Of a DNA stretch of 64,000 bases, positions 32,043-40,736 are shown in pieces (the first letter of the stretch is position 1; the number at the start of each line of letters is the position of its first letter). Below the pieces are notes generated by a model. The model did not search any database. It saw nothing but the letters and a program-made list of their open reading frames with translations, and was not told the origin of the DNA. The position numbers and the translations under genes were made by a program. This stretch comes from Streptomyces sp. SAT1. GTDB lineage: Bacteria > Actinomycetota > Actinomycetes > Streptomycetales > Streptomycetaceae. Location: NCBI RefSeq assembly GCF_001654495.1, contig NZ_CP015849.1, positions 1,626,501-1,690,500 of the forward strand, given 5' to 3'.

Positions 32043-32133
32043 TCTCTTCCACCCGGGACGGGCCGGCGCCCCGGGATCTGGTCCGATCCGTATTGACGGG
32101 CACGCCGCAGCAGATAGGGAGTACTCCCCTCCG
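32037..32133 (-). ncRNA. yybP-ykoY manganese riboswitch aptamer upstream of terC
   Basis: On the minus strand the leader shows CGGAGG-GGAGTAC (matching the conserved GGGGAGTAG element after P1), a stem region, then CGTCAATACGG (matching the CGTCAATAC element of the second ligand-side loop), a G/C-rich stem (CCCGGG...CCCGGG), and GACCTCCG closing P1. CGGAGG pairs exactly with CCTCCG. These are the defining features of the Mn2+-sensing yybP-ykoY family, and TerC-family genes are among its classic targets. Bounds are set by the P1 pairing. Confidence 0.88.
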
Positions 32134-32193
32134 TACGGAAAACAGTACCCGAATCACCAAGGAAAGGTAAAGAGGAAGGCAAAGAAAAGATCA

Positions 32194-32216
32194 AAAGCCC
32201 TGATCACCTTGGCTTT
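32194..32216 (-). terminator. Intrinsic terminator of the terD-like gene
   Basis: On the minus strand AAAGCC, loop, GGCTTT followed by the U-rich tail TGATCTTTTCTTT. Unusual for this genome in having a true U tract. It lies between the end of the TerD-FtsK-like gene and the terC leader, and the surrounding stretch 32160-32220 is strikingly AT-rich. Confidence 0.7.
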
Positions 32217-32267
32217 ACCTGTGCTTGATGCAGGTGGCGCAGCCGGGGCGGCCGCCCGGCGGCCGGC

Positions 32268-34373
32268 TCACCGGCCCCAGTCGCGGCGCGCCGCGGCGAC
32301 CCGCGCGAGCACCTGCTCGACCACCCGGCTCCCCGGCGGCACGAGCGGCGGCTCGTACGTCCAGGCGTGCCCGACCCACGGGTCGGCCAGATGGTCGTCG
32401 GGCACGGGGGTGAGGCGCATCAGCGAACGCCACAGCGGGTCGAGCAGCGGGCCGTAGGCGGCGGCGTCCTCCCGGTCCGCGACCAGCATCAGATGGACGC
32501 CCACGGCCGGGCCCTCGTCCGCCAGATAGCGCAACTGGGTCACGGCGCGGTCGTCGAAGCCGTGCGGGAAGTCGTGGACGATCAGCAGCTGCTCGGCGGT
32601 GTCGAGGTCCGGCGGCAGCGAGTCGGGCGCACCGGCGCGCACCGCCATCTGCACCAGGTCCACCCGCCGGGTGAGCCGGTCCAGCACGTCCGCGACCCCG
32701 GCGGCACCGGCCGCGGGGGGCGCCGCGAGCACGCCCGAGCGCACCAGGGGCGCGAGGGGTCCGGCCGCGGATCCGGCCGCGTCGACGACGTGGACGCCGA
32801 ACTCTCCCGGCGGGTACACGGCGAGCAGGCGGGCCGTGAGTGCGACGGCCGTCTCCATCGCCAGGCGTCGTGACTGCTCGGCGTCGGCCGCCGTCTCGCC
32901 GGACAGCCCGGAGCGGCCGCTGTCGATCCACAGGCCGCGCTCCAGCGGCAGGCGGACCAGCAGGGGGATGCGCAGGCCGGGTTCCTCCGGCAGATGGAGG
33001 TCACCGAGCCGCACGGCCATCGGGATCTCCATCGGCACGCGGTATCCGTGCCAGACCGGGTTGTCCCAGCCCGCGTAGGCGGGCGGCAGCGCGGGCTCGA
33101 CCACCTCGGACTCGGCGGTGAGCTGGGCGAGGTCGCGGTCGAGGGCGGCCCTGGCCCGGTCGACCAGTTCCTCGTGCCGGGCGCGTGCCGCCTGCCGTAC
33201 AGCGTCGGCCTGGCCGCCGATGCGGCTGCGCGGGTCGGACAGGGCCTGGTCCAGTTCCTTGTCCCGGCGCGCGTCGGCGAAGTCGACGGCACTGCGGTAG
33301 GCGGCCGTGGTGCGGGCCAGGTCCTCGAACATGCCCCAGACCTGGTTGTAGAGGCGCTCCTCCATGGACCAGCCGGTGGCGTCGCCGGCCACGGGCCGCG
33401 TGGGCTGTCCCGGCTCCGCCGGGGGCGCGGCGGGTACGGGCGGGGGCGGGGCCGTCGTCTGCCGTCGCGGATGGCTGTAGTCGATGGGGCCCCCGGTCGT
33501 GGGGGCGGTGGGAGCCGTGGGGGCGGTGGGGCCTGTCGGGGCCGTGGGGGCCGCCGGAGGCGCGGGGGTCGGCGGGGCTGCGTCGGCCTGGGACGGAGAG
33601 GGAGGTGTCGGTGCCGGGCCGGTACCGGGGCGCGGCGGTTGCGCGGCCGGGGGCGCCGGGGTGCCCGTGGTCCGGCCCGCGTATCCGGGGGCCGGGGCCG
33701 CGGGGGCGGTTCCCGGGGCGGCCGTGGGGTCGCCCGGTCCCGTGCCCGGGGCGGACGCGGTGGTCTGCCGGGAGCGCTCACCGTCCGCCGCGCGCGGAGG
33801 CGGGGCGGCCACCGAGCGGGCCAGTCCGCGGGCGACCGCCTCCTCGACGGCGCCCGCCAGCTCGCGGGCCTGTGCGAGCCCCTGGTCGGCCAGGAGCTCG
33901 GCGAGACCGCCGGCGTATCCCTGGCCGACGGCGCGTACCTTCCAGGCGCCCTGCCGGCGGTAGAGCTCCAGCGCGATCACGGCCGACTCGGCGTCCAGGC
34001 CGGTGAGGGTGTAGCTGGCGAGTTCGCCGCCGTCCAGGCCGGTGACGGCCACGAAGGGGGCGGCGACCGCGCCGAACCGGGCCGGGCCGTGACCGCCGCC
34101 GGGCAGGGCGAGGAGCACGTCCACCCGGTGCACCGTCTCCGGTACCGCGTCCAGGTCGACGGCGAGCCGGTGGTCGGCGGCCGCCTGGCGGGAGACCTCG
34201 ATGCCGGGCAGCACCGGGGCGCCGGGATGTGCCACCCCGGCGGTGCCCGGGACCGTGCCCTGCTCGTCGCCGGTGGTGGCCAGGGCCACCACCGGTGTCC
34301 CGGCGGAGACCCGGATCTCCAGGCGCGTCTCGGGGAGCGGGTGGTTCTGCCCCCGCACCAGCTCGGCCGTCAT
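32268..34373 (-). CDS. TerD-domain protein fused to a degenerate FtsK-like domain
   Basis: A 701-residue protein. Residues about 1-190 are a TerD/TerZ-type domain (VTGLDGGELASYTLTGLDAESAVIALELYRRQGAWKVRAVGQGYAGG). A long Pro/Ala/Thr-rich linker (about 200-320, with TAPTAPTAP repeats) leads to a helical segment (EERLYNQVWGMFEDLARTTAAYRSAVDFADARRDKELDQAL) and a C-terminal FtsK/HerA-like domain (PMAVRLGDLHLPE; LLIVHDFPHGFDD; VGVHLMLVADRED). A P-loop lysine is not evident where Walker A should be (SGRSGLSGE), so ATP hydrolysis is doubtful. TerD proteins bind Ca2+ and are part of stress or phage-linked chemical-stress systems. Lies directly downstream of terD. Confidence 0.85.
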   Translation of the reverse strand: MTAELVRGQNHPLPETRLEIRVSAGTPVVALATTGDEQGTVPGTAGVAHPGAPVLPGIEVSRQAAADHRLAVDLDAVPETVHRVDVLLALPGGGHGPARFGAVAAPFVAVTGLDGGELASYTLTGLDAESAVIALELYRRQGAWKVRAVGQGYAGGLAELLADQGLAQARELAGAVEEAVARGLARSVAAPPPRAADGERSRQTTASAPGTGPGDPTAAPGTAPAAPAPGYAGRTTGTPAPPAAQPPRPGTGPAPTPPSPSQADAAPPTPAPPAAPTAPTGPTAPTAPTAPTTGGPIDYSHPRRQTTAPPPPVPAAPPAEPGQPTRPVAGDATGWSMEERLYNQVWGMFEDLARTTAAYRSAVDFADARRDKELDQALSDPRSRIGGQADAVRQAARARHEELVDRARAALDRDLAQLTAESEVVEPALPPAYAGWDNPVWHGYRVPMEIPMAVRLGDLHLPEEPGLRIPLLVRLPLERGLWIDSGRSGLSGETAADAEQSRRLAMETAVALTARLLAVYPPGEFGVHVVDAAGSAAGPLAPLVRSGVLAAPPAAGAAGVADVLDRLTRRVDLVQMAVRAGAPDSLPPDLDTAEQLLIVHDFPHGFDDRAVTQLRYLADEGPAVGVHLMLVADREDAAAYGPLLDPLWRSLMRLTPVPDDHLADPWVGHAWTYEPPLVPPGSRVVEQVLARVAAARRDWGR

Positions 34374-34431
34374 CGCCTTCTCCCCCTGTGCCGTGCCGCT
34401 GCTCGTGTCGTGCCCGCCCGCCGGTGCCGTC

Positions 34432-35010
34432 CTACAGGTGCGGCAGGATGGCCGGCATCAGGTCCTGGAACGTACGGCCGTTGGCCGCGGTGCCGAGGGC
34501 CGTCATCGTCCAGCCGCTCCCCGCGCGGTGCACCTTCGCCATGACCTGCGCGGTGTAGTTGCCGCCGCCGGCGAGGGTGTAGCGGGCCAGCTCCTGGCCG
34601 TTGGTCTCGTCCACCAGGCGGCAGAAGGCGTTCTGCACCTCCTGGAAGGTCTGGCCCGTGAAGGAGTTCACGGTGAAGACGATCTGGTCGATGTGGACCG
34701 GGACGCGCTGGAGGTCGACGAGGATCGCCTCGTCGTCGCCGCCCTGGCCGACACCGCCGACCAGGTTGTCGCCGGTGTGGCGCACGGAGCCGTCGTCGCT
34801 CACCAGGTGGCGGAAGAAGACGACGTCGACCGGCTGCTTGTCGGCGAACAGCACGGCGGAGGCGTCGAGATCGATCTCGCGCGTGCGCGAACCGAACAGG
34901 CCGCGCCGGGGGGCTGCCTGCCAGCCGAGACCCATACGGACCGCGGTCAGGCTGCCGCCGTCGTTCTTCTGCAGGCTGATGGCCTGACCCTTGGTCATGT
35001 TGACGGTCAC
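34432..35010 (-). CDS. TerD-family protein
   Basis: A 192-residue TerD/TerZ-family protein (cytoplasmic, Ca2+-binding). Conserved segments are MTKGQAISLQKNDGGSL, the LDASAVLFA strand, the region DNLVGGVGQGGDDEAILVDLQRVP containing the acidic Ca2+ ligands (GDDEAI), and FCRLVDETNGQELARYTL. The start is GTG 35010, preceded by GAGGGG at 8 bases; an upstream ATG at 35175 would enter the uvrB terminator. It heads a two-gene unit with the 701-residue TerD-FtsK-like gene 58 bases behind. Tellurite-resistance naming is historical; actual role in Streptomyces is tied to development and stress. Confidence 0.9.
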   Translation of the reverse strand: MTVNMTKGQAISLQKNDGGSLTAVRMGLGWQAAPRRGLFGSRTREIDLDASAVLFADKQPVDVVFFRHLVSDDGSVRHTGDNLVGGVGQGGDDEAILVDLQRVPVHIDQIVFTVNSFTGQTFQEVQNAFCRLVDETNGQELARYTLAGGGNYTAQVMAKVHRAGSGWTMTALGTAANGRTFQDLMPAILPHL

Positions 35011-35140
35011 GGCTGATTCCCCTCTCGGACTGCTCCCCTGTTGCCGCGGGTTCGCGCGGTTGATCAGCACCCTATGCAGAGGCACTGACATCGCCGCACT
35101 CCGGTCCGCACTTTGTGTCGGTCTTGCAACACTGCGCGAA

Positions 35141-35180
35141 CGCGGGTGCCCGCGGGGCGGCTCTCCCCCGGGCACCCGCG
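35141..35180 (-). terminator. Perfect 12-bp hairpin downstream of uvrB
   Basis: CGCGGGTGCCCG (35141-35152) and CGGGCACCCGCG (35169-35180) pair perfectly around a 16-base loop, 7 bases after the uvrB stop. Confidence 0.8.
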
Positions 35181-35187
35181 CCTCCGG

Positions 35188-37335
35188 TCAGGCCAGGCCG
35201 GCCTCCCGCATCTGGCGCAGTTCCTTCTTCATCTCGGAGACCTCGTCGCGCAGCCGGGCCGCGACCTCGAACTGGAGCTCCGCGGCGGCGGCGCGCATCC
35301 GGTCGGTCATCTGCTCGATCTGTTCGGCGAGCTGGGCGGCGGGACGGTCGGTCGGCACCGTCTCCTTCGCCTTCCCCTTGGCGGCCTTCTGGGACTTGCC
35401 GCCCTTGGCCGCCGGGTCGCCGAGCGCCGGGACCGGGGTCTTGGCTCCCTTGCCGTCCTTGCCCTGGCGGTAGCCGGTGCCGAGCAGCCGCTCGGTGTCG
35501 ACCTCCTCGCGGGCGATCTGCGCGACGATGTCGTTGATCTTCTTGCGCAGGGGCTGCGGGTCGATGCCGTTCGCCTTGTTGTAGGCGATCTGCTTCTCCC
35601 GGCGGCGGTTGGTCTCGTCGATGGCCTTCTCCATCGCCGGGGTGATCTTGTCGGCGTACATGTGGACCTGGCCGGAGACGTTGCGCGCCGCGCGGCCGAT
35701 GGTCTGGATGAGCGACGTGCCCGAGCGCAGGAAGCCCTCCTTGTCGGCGTCGAGGATCGCCACCAGGGAGACCTCGGGCAGGTCCAGGCCCTCGCGCAGG
35801 AGGTTGATGCCGACCAGGACGTCGTACTCGCCGGAACGCAGCTCCCGCAGCAGCTCGATCCGGCGCAGGGTGTCGACGTCGCTGTGCAGATAGCGCACCT
35901 GGATGCCCAGCTCCAGGAAGTAGTCCGTGAGGTCCTCGGCCATCTTCTTGGTGAGCGTGGTGACCAGGACGCGCTCGTCCTTCTCGGTGCGCGCGCGGAT
36001 CTCGTGCACCAGGTCGTCGATCTGGCCCTCGGTGGGCTTGACGACGACCTCCGGGTCGACGAGTCCGGTGGGGCGGATGATCTGCTCGACCTGGCCGTCG
36101 GAGCGGGACATCTCGTACTGGCCCGGGGTCGCCGACAGGTACACCGTCTGGCCGATGCGCTCCTGGAACTCCTCCCACTTCAGCGGGCGGTTGTCCAGGG
36201 CGGAGGGCAGCCGGAAGCCGTGCTCGACCAGGGTGCGCTTGCGGGAGGCGTCGCCCTCGTACATCGCGCCGATCTGCGGGACGGTCACATGCGACTCGTC
36301 GATGACGAGGAGGAAGTCGTCCGGGAAGTAGTCCAGCAGCGTGTTGGGCGGGGTGCCGGGGCCGCGGTCGTCGAAGTGCATCGAGTAGTTCTCCACGCCC
36401 GAGCAGGTGCCGATCTGGCGGAGCATCTCGATGTCGTACGTGGTGCGCATCCGCAGCCGCTGGGCCTCCAGCAGCTTGCCCTGTGTCTCCAGCTCGGCCA
36501 GGCGCTCCTTGAGCTCCTCCTCGATGCCCCGGACGGCACGCTCCATGCGCTCGGGCCCGGCGACGTAGTGGGAGGCCGGGAAGACGTAGAGCTGCTGGTC
36601 GTCGCTGATGATCTCGCCGGTGACCGGGTGCAGCGTGGACAGCGCCTCGATCTCGTCGCCGAACATCTCGATGCGGACGGCCAGCTCCTCGTAGACCGGG
36701 AAGATCTCGATGGTGTCGCCGCGGACGCGGAAGGTGCCCCGGGTGAAGGCCAGGTCGTTGCGGGTGTACTGGATGTCGACGAAACGGCGCAGCATCTCGT
36801 CGCGGTCCATCTCGTCGCCGACCCGGAGGGGGACCATGCGGTCGACGTACTCCTGCGGGGTGCCGAGGCCGTAGATGCAGGAGACGGAGGCGACCACGAC
36901 GACGTCGCGGCGGGTGAGCAGCGAGTTGGTCGCGGAGTGCCGCAGCCGCTCCACCTCCTCGTTGATCGAGGAGTCCTTCTCGATGTACGTGTCCGACTGC
37001 GGGACGTACGCCTCGGGCTGGTAGTAGTCGTAGTACGAGACGAAGTACTCGACGGCGTTGTCGGGCAGCAGCTCGCGGAACTCGTTGGCCAGCTGGGCGG
37101 CCAATGTCTTGTTCGGGGCCATGACGAGCGTGGGGCGCTGGAGCTTCTCGATCATCCAGGCGGCCGTGGCGGACTTGCCGGTGCCGGTCGCGCCGAGCAG
37201 GACGACGTCCTTCTCGCCCGCCTCGATGCGCCGGGCGAGCTCGGCGATGGCCTGCGGCTGGTCGCCGCTGGGCTGGTAGGGGCTGACGACCTCGAAGGGC
37301 GCCACCGTGCGTTCGATCTGGGAAACGGGCCGCAT
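35188..37335 (-). CDS. uvrB: Excinuclease ABC subunit B
   Basis: UvrB is the damage-verifying helicase-like subunit that hands DNA to UvrC. It has 715 residues. Motifs: Walker [14 protein letters not shown], the beta-hairpin region [26 protein letters not shown] in motif II, motif [11 protein letters not shown], and a C-terminal UVR motif ([25 protein letters not shown]) for UvrC contact. The start at ATG 37335 gives the usual N-terminus [16 protein letters not shown]; earlier in-frame codons are less likely. MHYT-gene transcription may run into it, with only 40 bases between. Confidence 0.96.
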   Translation of the reverse strand: MRPVSQIERTVAPFEVVSPYQPSGDQPQAIAELARRIEAGEKDVVLLGATGTGKSATAAWMIEKLQRPTLVMAPNKTLAAQLANEFRELLPDNAVEYFVSYYDYYQPEAYVPQSDTYIEKDSSINEEVERLRHSATNSLLTRRDVVVVASVSCIYGLGTPQEYVDRMVPLRVGDEMDRDEMLRRFVDIQYTRNDLAFTRGTFRVRGDTIEIFPVYEELAVRIEMFGDEIEALSTLHPVTGEIISDDQQLYVFPASHYVAGPERMERAVRGIEEELKERLAELETQGKLLEAQRLRMRTTYDIEMLRQIGTCSGVENYSMHFDDRGPGTPPNTLLDYFPDDFLLVIDESHVTVPQIGAMYEGDASRKRTLVEHGFRLPSALDNRPLKWEEFQERIGQTVYLSATPGQYEMSRSDGQVEQIIRPTGLVDPEVVVKPTEGQIDDLVHEIRARTEKDERVLVTTLTKKMAEDLTDYFLELGIQVRYLHSDVDTLRRIELLRELRSGEYDVLVGINLLREGLDLPEVSLVAILDADKEGFLRSGTSLIQTIGRAARNVSGQVHMYADKITPAMEKAIDETNRRREKQIAYNKANGIDPQPLRKKINDIVAQIAREEVDTERLLGTGYRQGKDGKGAKTPVPALGDPAAKGGKSQKAAKGKAKETVPTDRPAAQLAEQIEQMTDRMRAAAAELQFEVAARLRDEVSEMKKELRQMREAGLA

Positions 37336-37375
37336 GCCATCCACCGTACGACCCCCCACTGACAACCGGCCGCGA

Positions 37376-38269
37376 TCAGCGGTTCTGCGGGGTGCGCGGG
37401 CTGCGCGAGGCCGGGGACCGGCGGCCGGGGCCGGTCGCGGCGTGGCCGGGGCCGGGCGCGGGGCGGCGGGCGGGCCGGGCGGCCGGGGCGCGGGCCGGGA
37501 CCCCCGGCTCGTGCACCACGGGGACCCAGTCCTTGTGGCCCATGACCATCAGCGGGTCGAGCAGTACGACGGCCCCGGCCAGGACCAGGAAGGCGAGCGG
37601 GCCGATCAGCATGGGGGCGAGCAGCGCGGCCGGTGACTCGCCGGTGGCGGGGCCGCCGCCGGTGCCGTGCAGGTGCACGCTGAGCGCGGCCATGCCGGTG
37701 TAGTGCATGCCGCTGACGGCGAGGCCCATGACGAGGCTCGCGCCGACGCTCCACAGGAACCCCCTGACCTGCCCGGCCGCCCACAGGGCGGCGGTCGCCG
37801 CGACGACGGCGACGACGACCGAGGCGGCGACGGTGAGGGTGTTGTACTCGAAGGTGCCGTCGAACTGCATCCCGGCCATGCCCAGGTAGTGCATGGAGGC
37901 GACGCCAAGACCGGTGACGGTGCCCCCGGTGAACAGCGCCGAGCCGGTGGCGCCCTTGTAGCCGACGATGAAGACCCCGACGCCGACCATGACGATCGCC
38001 ACGGCCAGGCTCGCGTACGTCGTCGGCCGGTCGTAGTGGATCGGCGCCCCCTGGACGGTGAACCCCATCATCGCCACGAAGTGCGTGGTCCAGATGCCCG
38101 AGCCGATGGCGGCCGAGCCGAGGGCGAGCCAGCCGGGGCGCCAGCAGTGGGCGACGAGCAGGGCGCGGGTGGTGCAGCGCAGGCCGAGCGCCCCGCCGAG
38201 GCAGGCCATGAGACAGGCCACCAGTGGAGTGACGAGCCCGTAGCCGAATCCGTCGACCGTGCCGTGCAT
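37376..38269 (-). CDS. MHYT-domain membrane sensor protein
   Basis: A 297-residue membrane protein with about seven helices and the MHYT sensor signature repeated: [10 protein letters not shown] (variant), [14 protein letters not shown] and [12 protein letters not shown]. Such proteins are proposed to sense O2, CO or NO via a copper site. Here the sensor stands alone: there is no GGDEF, EAL or kinase domain. The C-terminus is a ~50-residue basic, Pro/Arg/Ala-rich tail. The start is ATG 38269, with weak GGGAAC upstream. Lies upstream of uvrB on the same strand; a link to repair is not implied. Confidence 0.88.
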   Translation of the reverse strand: MHGTVDGFGYGLVTPLVACLMACLGGALGLRCTTRALLVAHCWRPGWLALGSAAIGSGIWTTHFVAMMGFTVQGAPIHYDRPTTYASLAVAIVMVGVGVFIVGYKGATGSALFTGGTVTGLGVASMHYLGMAGMQFDGTFEYNTLTVAASVVVAVVAATAALWAAGQVRGFLWSVGASLVMGLAVSGMHYTGMAALSVHLHGTGGGPATGESPAALLAPMLIGPLAFLVLAGAVVLLDPLMVMGHKDWVPVVHEPGVPARAPAARPARRPAPGPGHAATGPGRRSPASRSPRTPQNR

Positions 38270-38550
38270 GCGAGGTTCCCTTCCGCCCTGTCGAGCCCCG
38301 GAATGTGAGGGAGTCGCCCCCGCCCCATGACCGCCCCCGCGGCCAGGGTTGACGCAGAGAGTATGACCCCCGCCGGAACGGTCGAACGATTTTCCGGCAA
38401 AGAAGCACGACCCTTCCGCAGATGTGCGGCCCCGGTGACGGGACCGGCACGACTCCCTCGTCCGCGTGTCCGATGCGCCGTCATCCCCGGTGAATGACTC
38501 CTCGCTGTCACTCTTGCACTGTCGGTGATCACACGAAACGAGGAGTCCTC

Positions 38551-39432
38551 ATGCACGCGCGCGCAGTTGCCGCCATGACCACCGCGCTCCTGGGAGCCCT
38601 GGTGCTGTCGCCCGCCGCCGAGGTCCGGGCGGCGGGCGCCCCGGACGCCCGGGAACGGCCCCTGGTCGTCGCCCACCGGGGCGCCGACGCCTACGCCCCG
38701 GAGAACACGCTGGCCTCGATCGACAAGGCGGCGGCCCTCGGCTTCCGCTGGGTGGAGAACGACGTCCAGCGCACCAAGGACGGCGAACTCGTCGTCCTGC
38801 ACGACGACAGCCTGCGCCGCACCACGAACGTCGAGGAGGTCTTTCCGGGCCGCTCACCGTGGCAGGTGAAGGACTTCACCGCCGCCGAGATCGCGCGCCT
38901 GGACGCGGGCAGCTGGTTTTCCCCCGCCTACGCGGGCACGCGCGTGCCGACGCTCGCGCAGTACATGCGCCGCGTCGAGCACAACCACGAGAAGCTGCTC
39001 CTGGAGGTCAAGAACCCGGAGCTGTACCCCGGCATCGAGCGCCAGACGCTGAAGCTGCTCGGCGACGAGGGCTGGCTCGACCGGCGGCATCTGGCGGACC
39101 GGCTGATCGTGCAGAGCTTCAGCGCCGACAGCGTCCGCGCCGTGCACGGCCTGGCGCCCGGGGTCACGACCGCCCTCCTCGGCCGGCCGGACCCGGCGGA
39201 CCTGCCGCGGTACGCGGGCTTCGCCGACCTGGTCAACCCGTCGTACGGGACGCTGTCGGCGGACTACGTCTCCCGTGTCCACGCGGTCGCCGGGCCGCAC
39301 GGCAGGCCGATGCGGGTGTTCGCCTGGACGGTCGACGACGCGGCCCGTGCCCGGACCGTCGCCGGGTACGGCGTCGACGGCATCATCACCGACAAGCCGG
39401 ACGTGGTGCGCGAGGCCCTGAACGCGGCCTGA
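38551..39432 (+). CDS. Secreted glycerophosphodiester phosphodiesterase
   Basis: A 293-residue exported enzyme hydrolysing glycerophosphodiesters to glycerol-3-phosphate and an alcohol. The signal peptide (AVAAMTTALLGALVLSPAAEVRA) covers about the first 30 residues. GDPD signatures: VVAHRGADAYAPENTLAS, ENDVQRTKDGELVVLHDDSL with the catalytic acids and histidine, LLLEVKNPE, and C-terminal VFAWTVDDA with GVDGIITDKPD. The start ATG 38551 has GAGGAG 6 bases before. Often PhoP-regulated in streptomycetes; no clear PHO box is seen in the 281-base leader. Confidence 0.92.
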   Translation: MHARAVAAMTTALLGALVLSPAAEVRAAGAPDARERPLVVAHRGADAYAPENTLASIDKAAALGFRWVENDVQRTKDGELVVLHDDSLRRTTNVEEVFPGRSPWQVKDFTAAEIARLDAGSWFSPAYAGTRVPTLAQYMRRVEHNHEKLLLEVKNPELYPGIERQTLKLLGDEGWLDRRHLADRLIVQSFSADSVRAVHGLAPGVTTALLGRPDPADLPRYAGFADLVNPSYGTLSADYVSRVHAVAGPHGRPMRVFAWTVDDAARARTVAGYGVDGIITDKPDVVREALNAA

Positions 39433-39521
39433 CGCGGCCCCGGCCGTGCCGATCCACCCCCGCGGGCAGGGAAACCGCAGGTCGGAGGGGTCTGTCAGTG
39501 GGGGCCCGTACGGTGGTCGGC

Positions 39522-40094
39522 ATGGACAAGCACGAGCAGGACGAGCACAGCGGGCGGCAGGTCGTGTGGGCCGTGGCCGACAGCGGCATCGGCCCCCTGC
39601 TGCTGGCGGCGACCGGCGAAGGACTGGTCAACGTCGTGTTCCACGCCACCGAGGCGGTGCGCGACCGGGCGCTCGCCCGGCTCGCCTCCCGGCTGGGCGC
39701 CACGCCCGTCGAGGCGCCCGGCTCCCCGCTGCTCGCGGAGGCGATACGCCAGCTGGACGCCTACTTCGCGGGCGAGCGGCGGGACTTCGAGCTGCCGCTG
39801 GACTGGTCCATGCTCCCGGGGGACTCGGGGTTCAACGGGCAGGTGCTGCGCGCGCTGGCGGCGGACGTGCCGTTCGGCTCGGTCGTCGGCTACGGCGATC
39901 TGGCCGGACGGGTCGGCCAGCCCGGCGCGGCTCAGGCGGTGGGCGTGGCGATGGGCTCCAATCCGCTGCCGGTCGTGGTGCCCTGCCACCGGGTCGTCGA
40001 GCGGGACGGCGGCATAAGCGGCTTCGGCGGCGGTCTGGAGACCAAGCGCGCGCTGCTCGCGCTGGAGGGCGTCCTGCCCGAGCCCCTGTTCTGA
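39522..40094 (+). CDS. ogt: Methylated-DNA--protein-cysteine methyltransferase
   Basis: A 190-residue suicide repair protein that takes the methyl group from O6-methylguanine onto its own cysteine. The acceptor is C155 in NPLPVVVPCHRVV; GSVVGYGDLAGRVGQPGAAQAV forms the DNA-binding helix-turn-helix; the C-terminal GFGGGLETKRALLALE is conserved. The start is taken as ATG 39522, with GGTGG 6 bases before; a GTG at 39499 is an alternative. An N-terminal Ada-type regulatory domain is absent, so it is the Ogt form. Confidence 0.93.
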   Translation: MDKHEQDEHSGRQVVWAVADSGIGPLLLAATGEGLVNVVFHATEAVRDRALARLASRLGATPVEAPGSPLLAEAIRQLDAYFAGERRDFELPLDWSMLPGDSGFNGQVLRALAADVPFGSVVGYGDLAGRVGQPGAAQAVGVAMGSNPLPVVVPCHRVVERDGGISGFGGGLETKRALLALEGVLPEPLF

Positions 40095-40100
40095 GCCACG

Positions 40101-40196
40101 GCGCGCGGGCGTTCCGCGTTCCCGGCACGCGGGTGTTCCACGTTCCCGGCGCGCGGGTGTTCCGGGGCGACGGCGCGCGGGGCTTCGGCTGCGGGC
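40101..40196. repeat. 24-bp tandem repeat, four degenerate copies
   Basis: Units at 40101-40124, 40125-40148, 40149-40172 and 40173-40196; consensus start GCGCGCGGGTGTTCC. They fill the convergent gap between ogt and the VOC gene. No protein coding assigned. Confidence 0.8.
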
Positions 40197-40200
40197 GGGC

Positions 40201-40629
40201 TCAGTCGTAGTGCCTGGCCTCGAAGACGTTGCCGTCCGGGTCGCGGAAGTAGAAGCTGCGCCGGGCCGCCCCGCGGGCCCCGTAGGAGTCGTGGGAGAGG
40301 CGTGACACGGGGACGTCGCCCTCCTCCAGGCGGGCGCGCAGGGCGTCGAAGGCGTCGGCGGGCAGGGACAGGCAGACGTGGTTCACCGGGTGGCCCGCGC
40401 TGCCGGCCGCCCCGGGAAGCATGTTCATGCCCTGCACCAGGTCCAGCGGCGCGAGGTCGAGGATCGTCTCCTCGTTGACGCGCACGGAGGGGAAGGACGC
40501 CTCGCCCGCGCTGAACTCCGCGGTCCTCAGCGGCTCGAAGCCGAGCGTCTTCTCGTAGAAGCCGGCCGCCGCGAGCGGGTCGCGCACCCACAGGACGACG
40601 TGGTCGAGACGTGTCGTGTTGTCCGTCAT
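40201..40629 (-). CDS. VOC (glyoxalase/bleomycin resistance) family protein
   Basis: A 142-residue single vicinal-oxygen-chelate protein. The paired beta-alpha-beta units are seen: DHVVLWVRDPLAAAGFYEKTLGFEP and NHVCLSLPADAFDALRARLEEG, ending FYFRDPDGNVFEARHY. Metal ligands would be His in DHVV, His in NHVC, and Glu in FEAR. Substrate unknown: could be a lactoylglutathione-lyase-like or a resistance protein. The start is ATG 40629; an upstream in-frame ATG at 40665 is less likely. It converges with ogt. Confidence 0.87.
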   Translation of the reverse strand: MTDNTTRLDHVVLWVRDPLAAAGFYEKTLGFEPLRTAEFSAGEASFPSVRVNEETILDLAPLDLVQGMNMLPGAAGSAGHPVNHVCLSLPADAFDALRARLEEGDVPVSRLSHDSYGARGAARRSFYFRDPDGNVFEARHYD

Positions 40630-40736
40630 GGATTCCAGGCTGGTGCCGTACCGCCTGGGCCGCAAGGGGTTTGGCCGGGGCCGGGGCCCGCCAGAGATGA
40701 GGGGAGGGAGAGCCGTGGCGGACGGGAGGCAGGCAC

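Noticed and set aside
29754..35010. A phage or plasmid-borne tellurite-resistance island
   Set aside because: No integrase, transposase or atypical GC apart from a short AT-rich stretch; neighbours are core genes.
35011..35175. Longer TerD N-terminus
   Set aside because: The extension crosses the uvrB terminator hairpin; GTG 35010 has a proper ribosome site.
38341..38400. TTGACG as a promoter -35 for the GDPD gene
   Set aside because: No acceptable -10 at a suitable distance.
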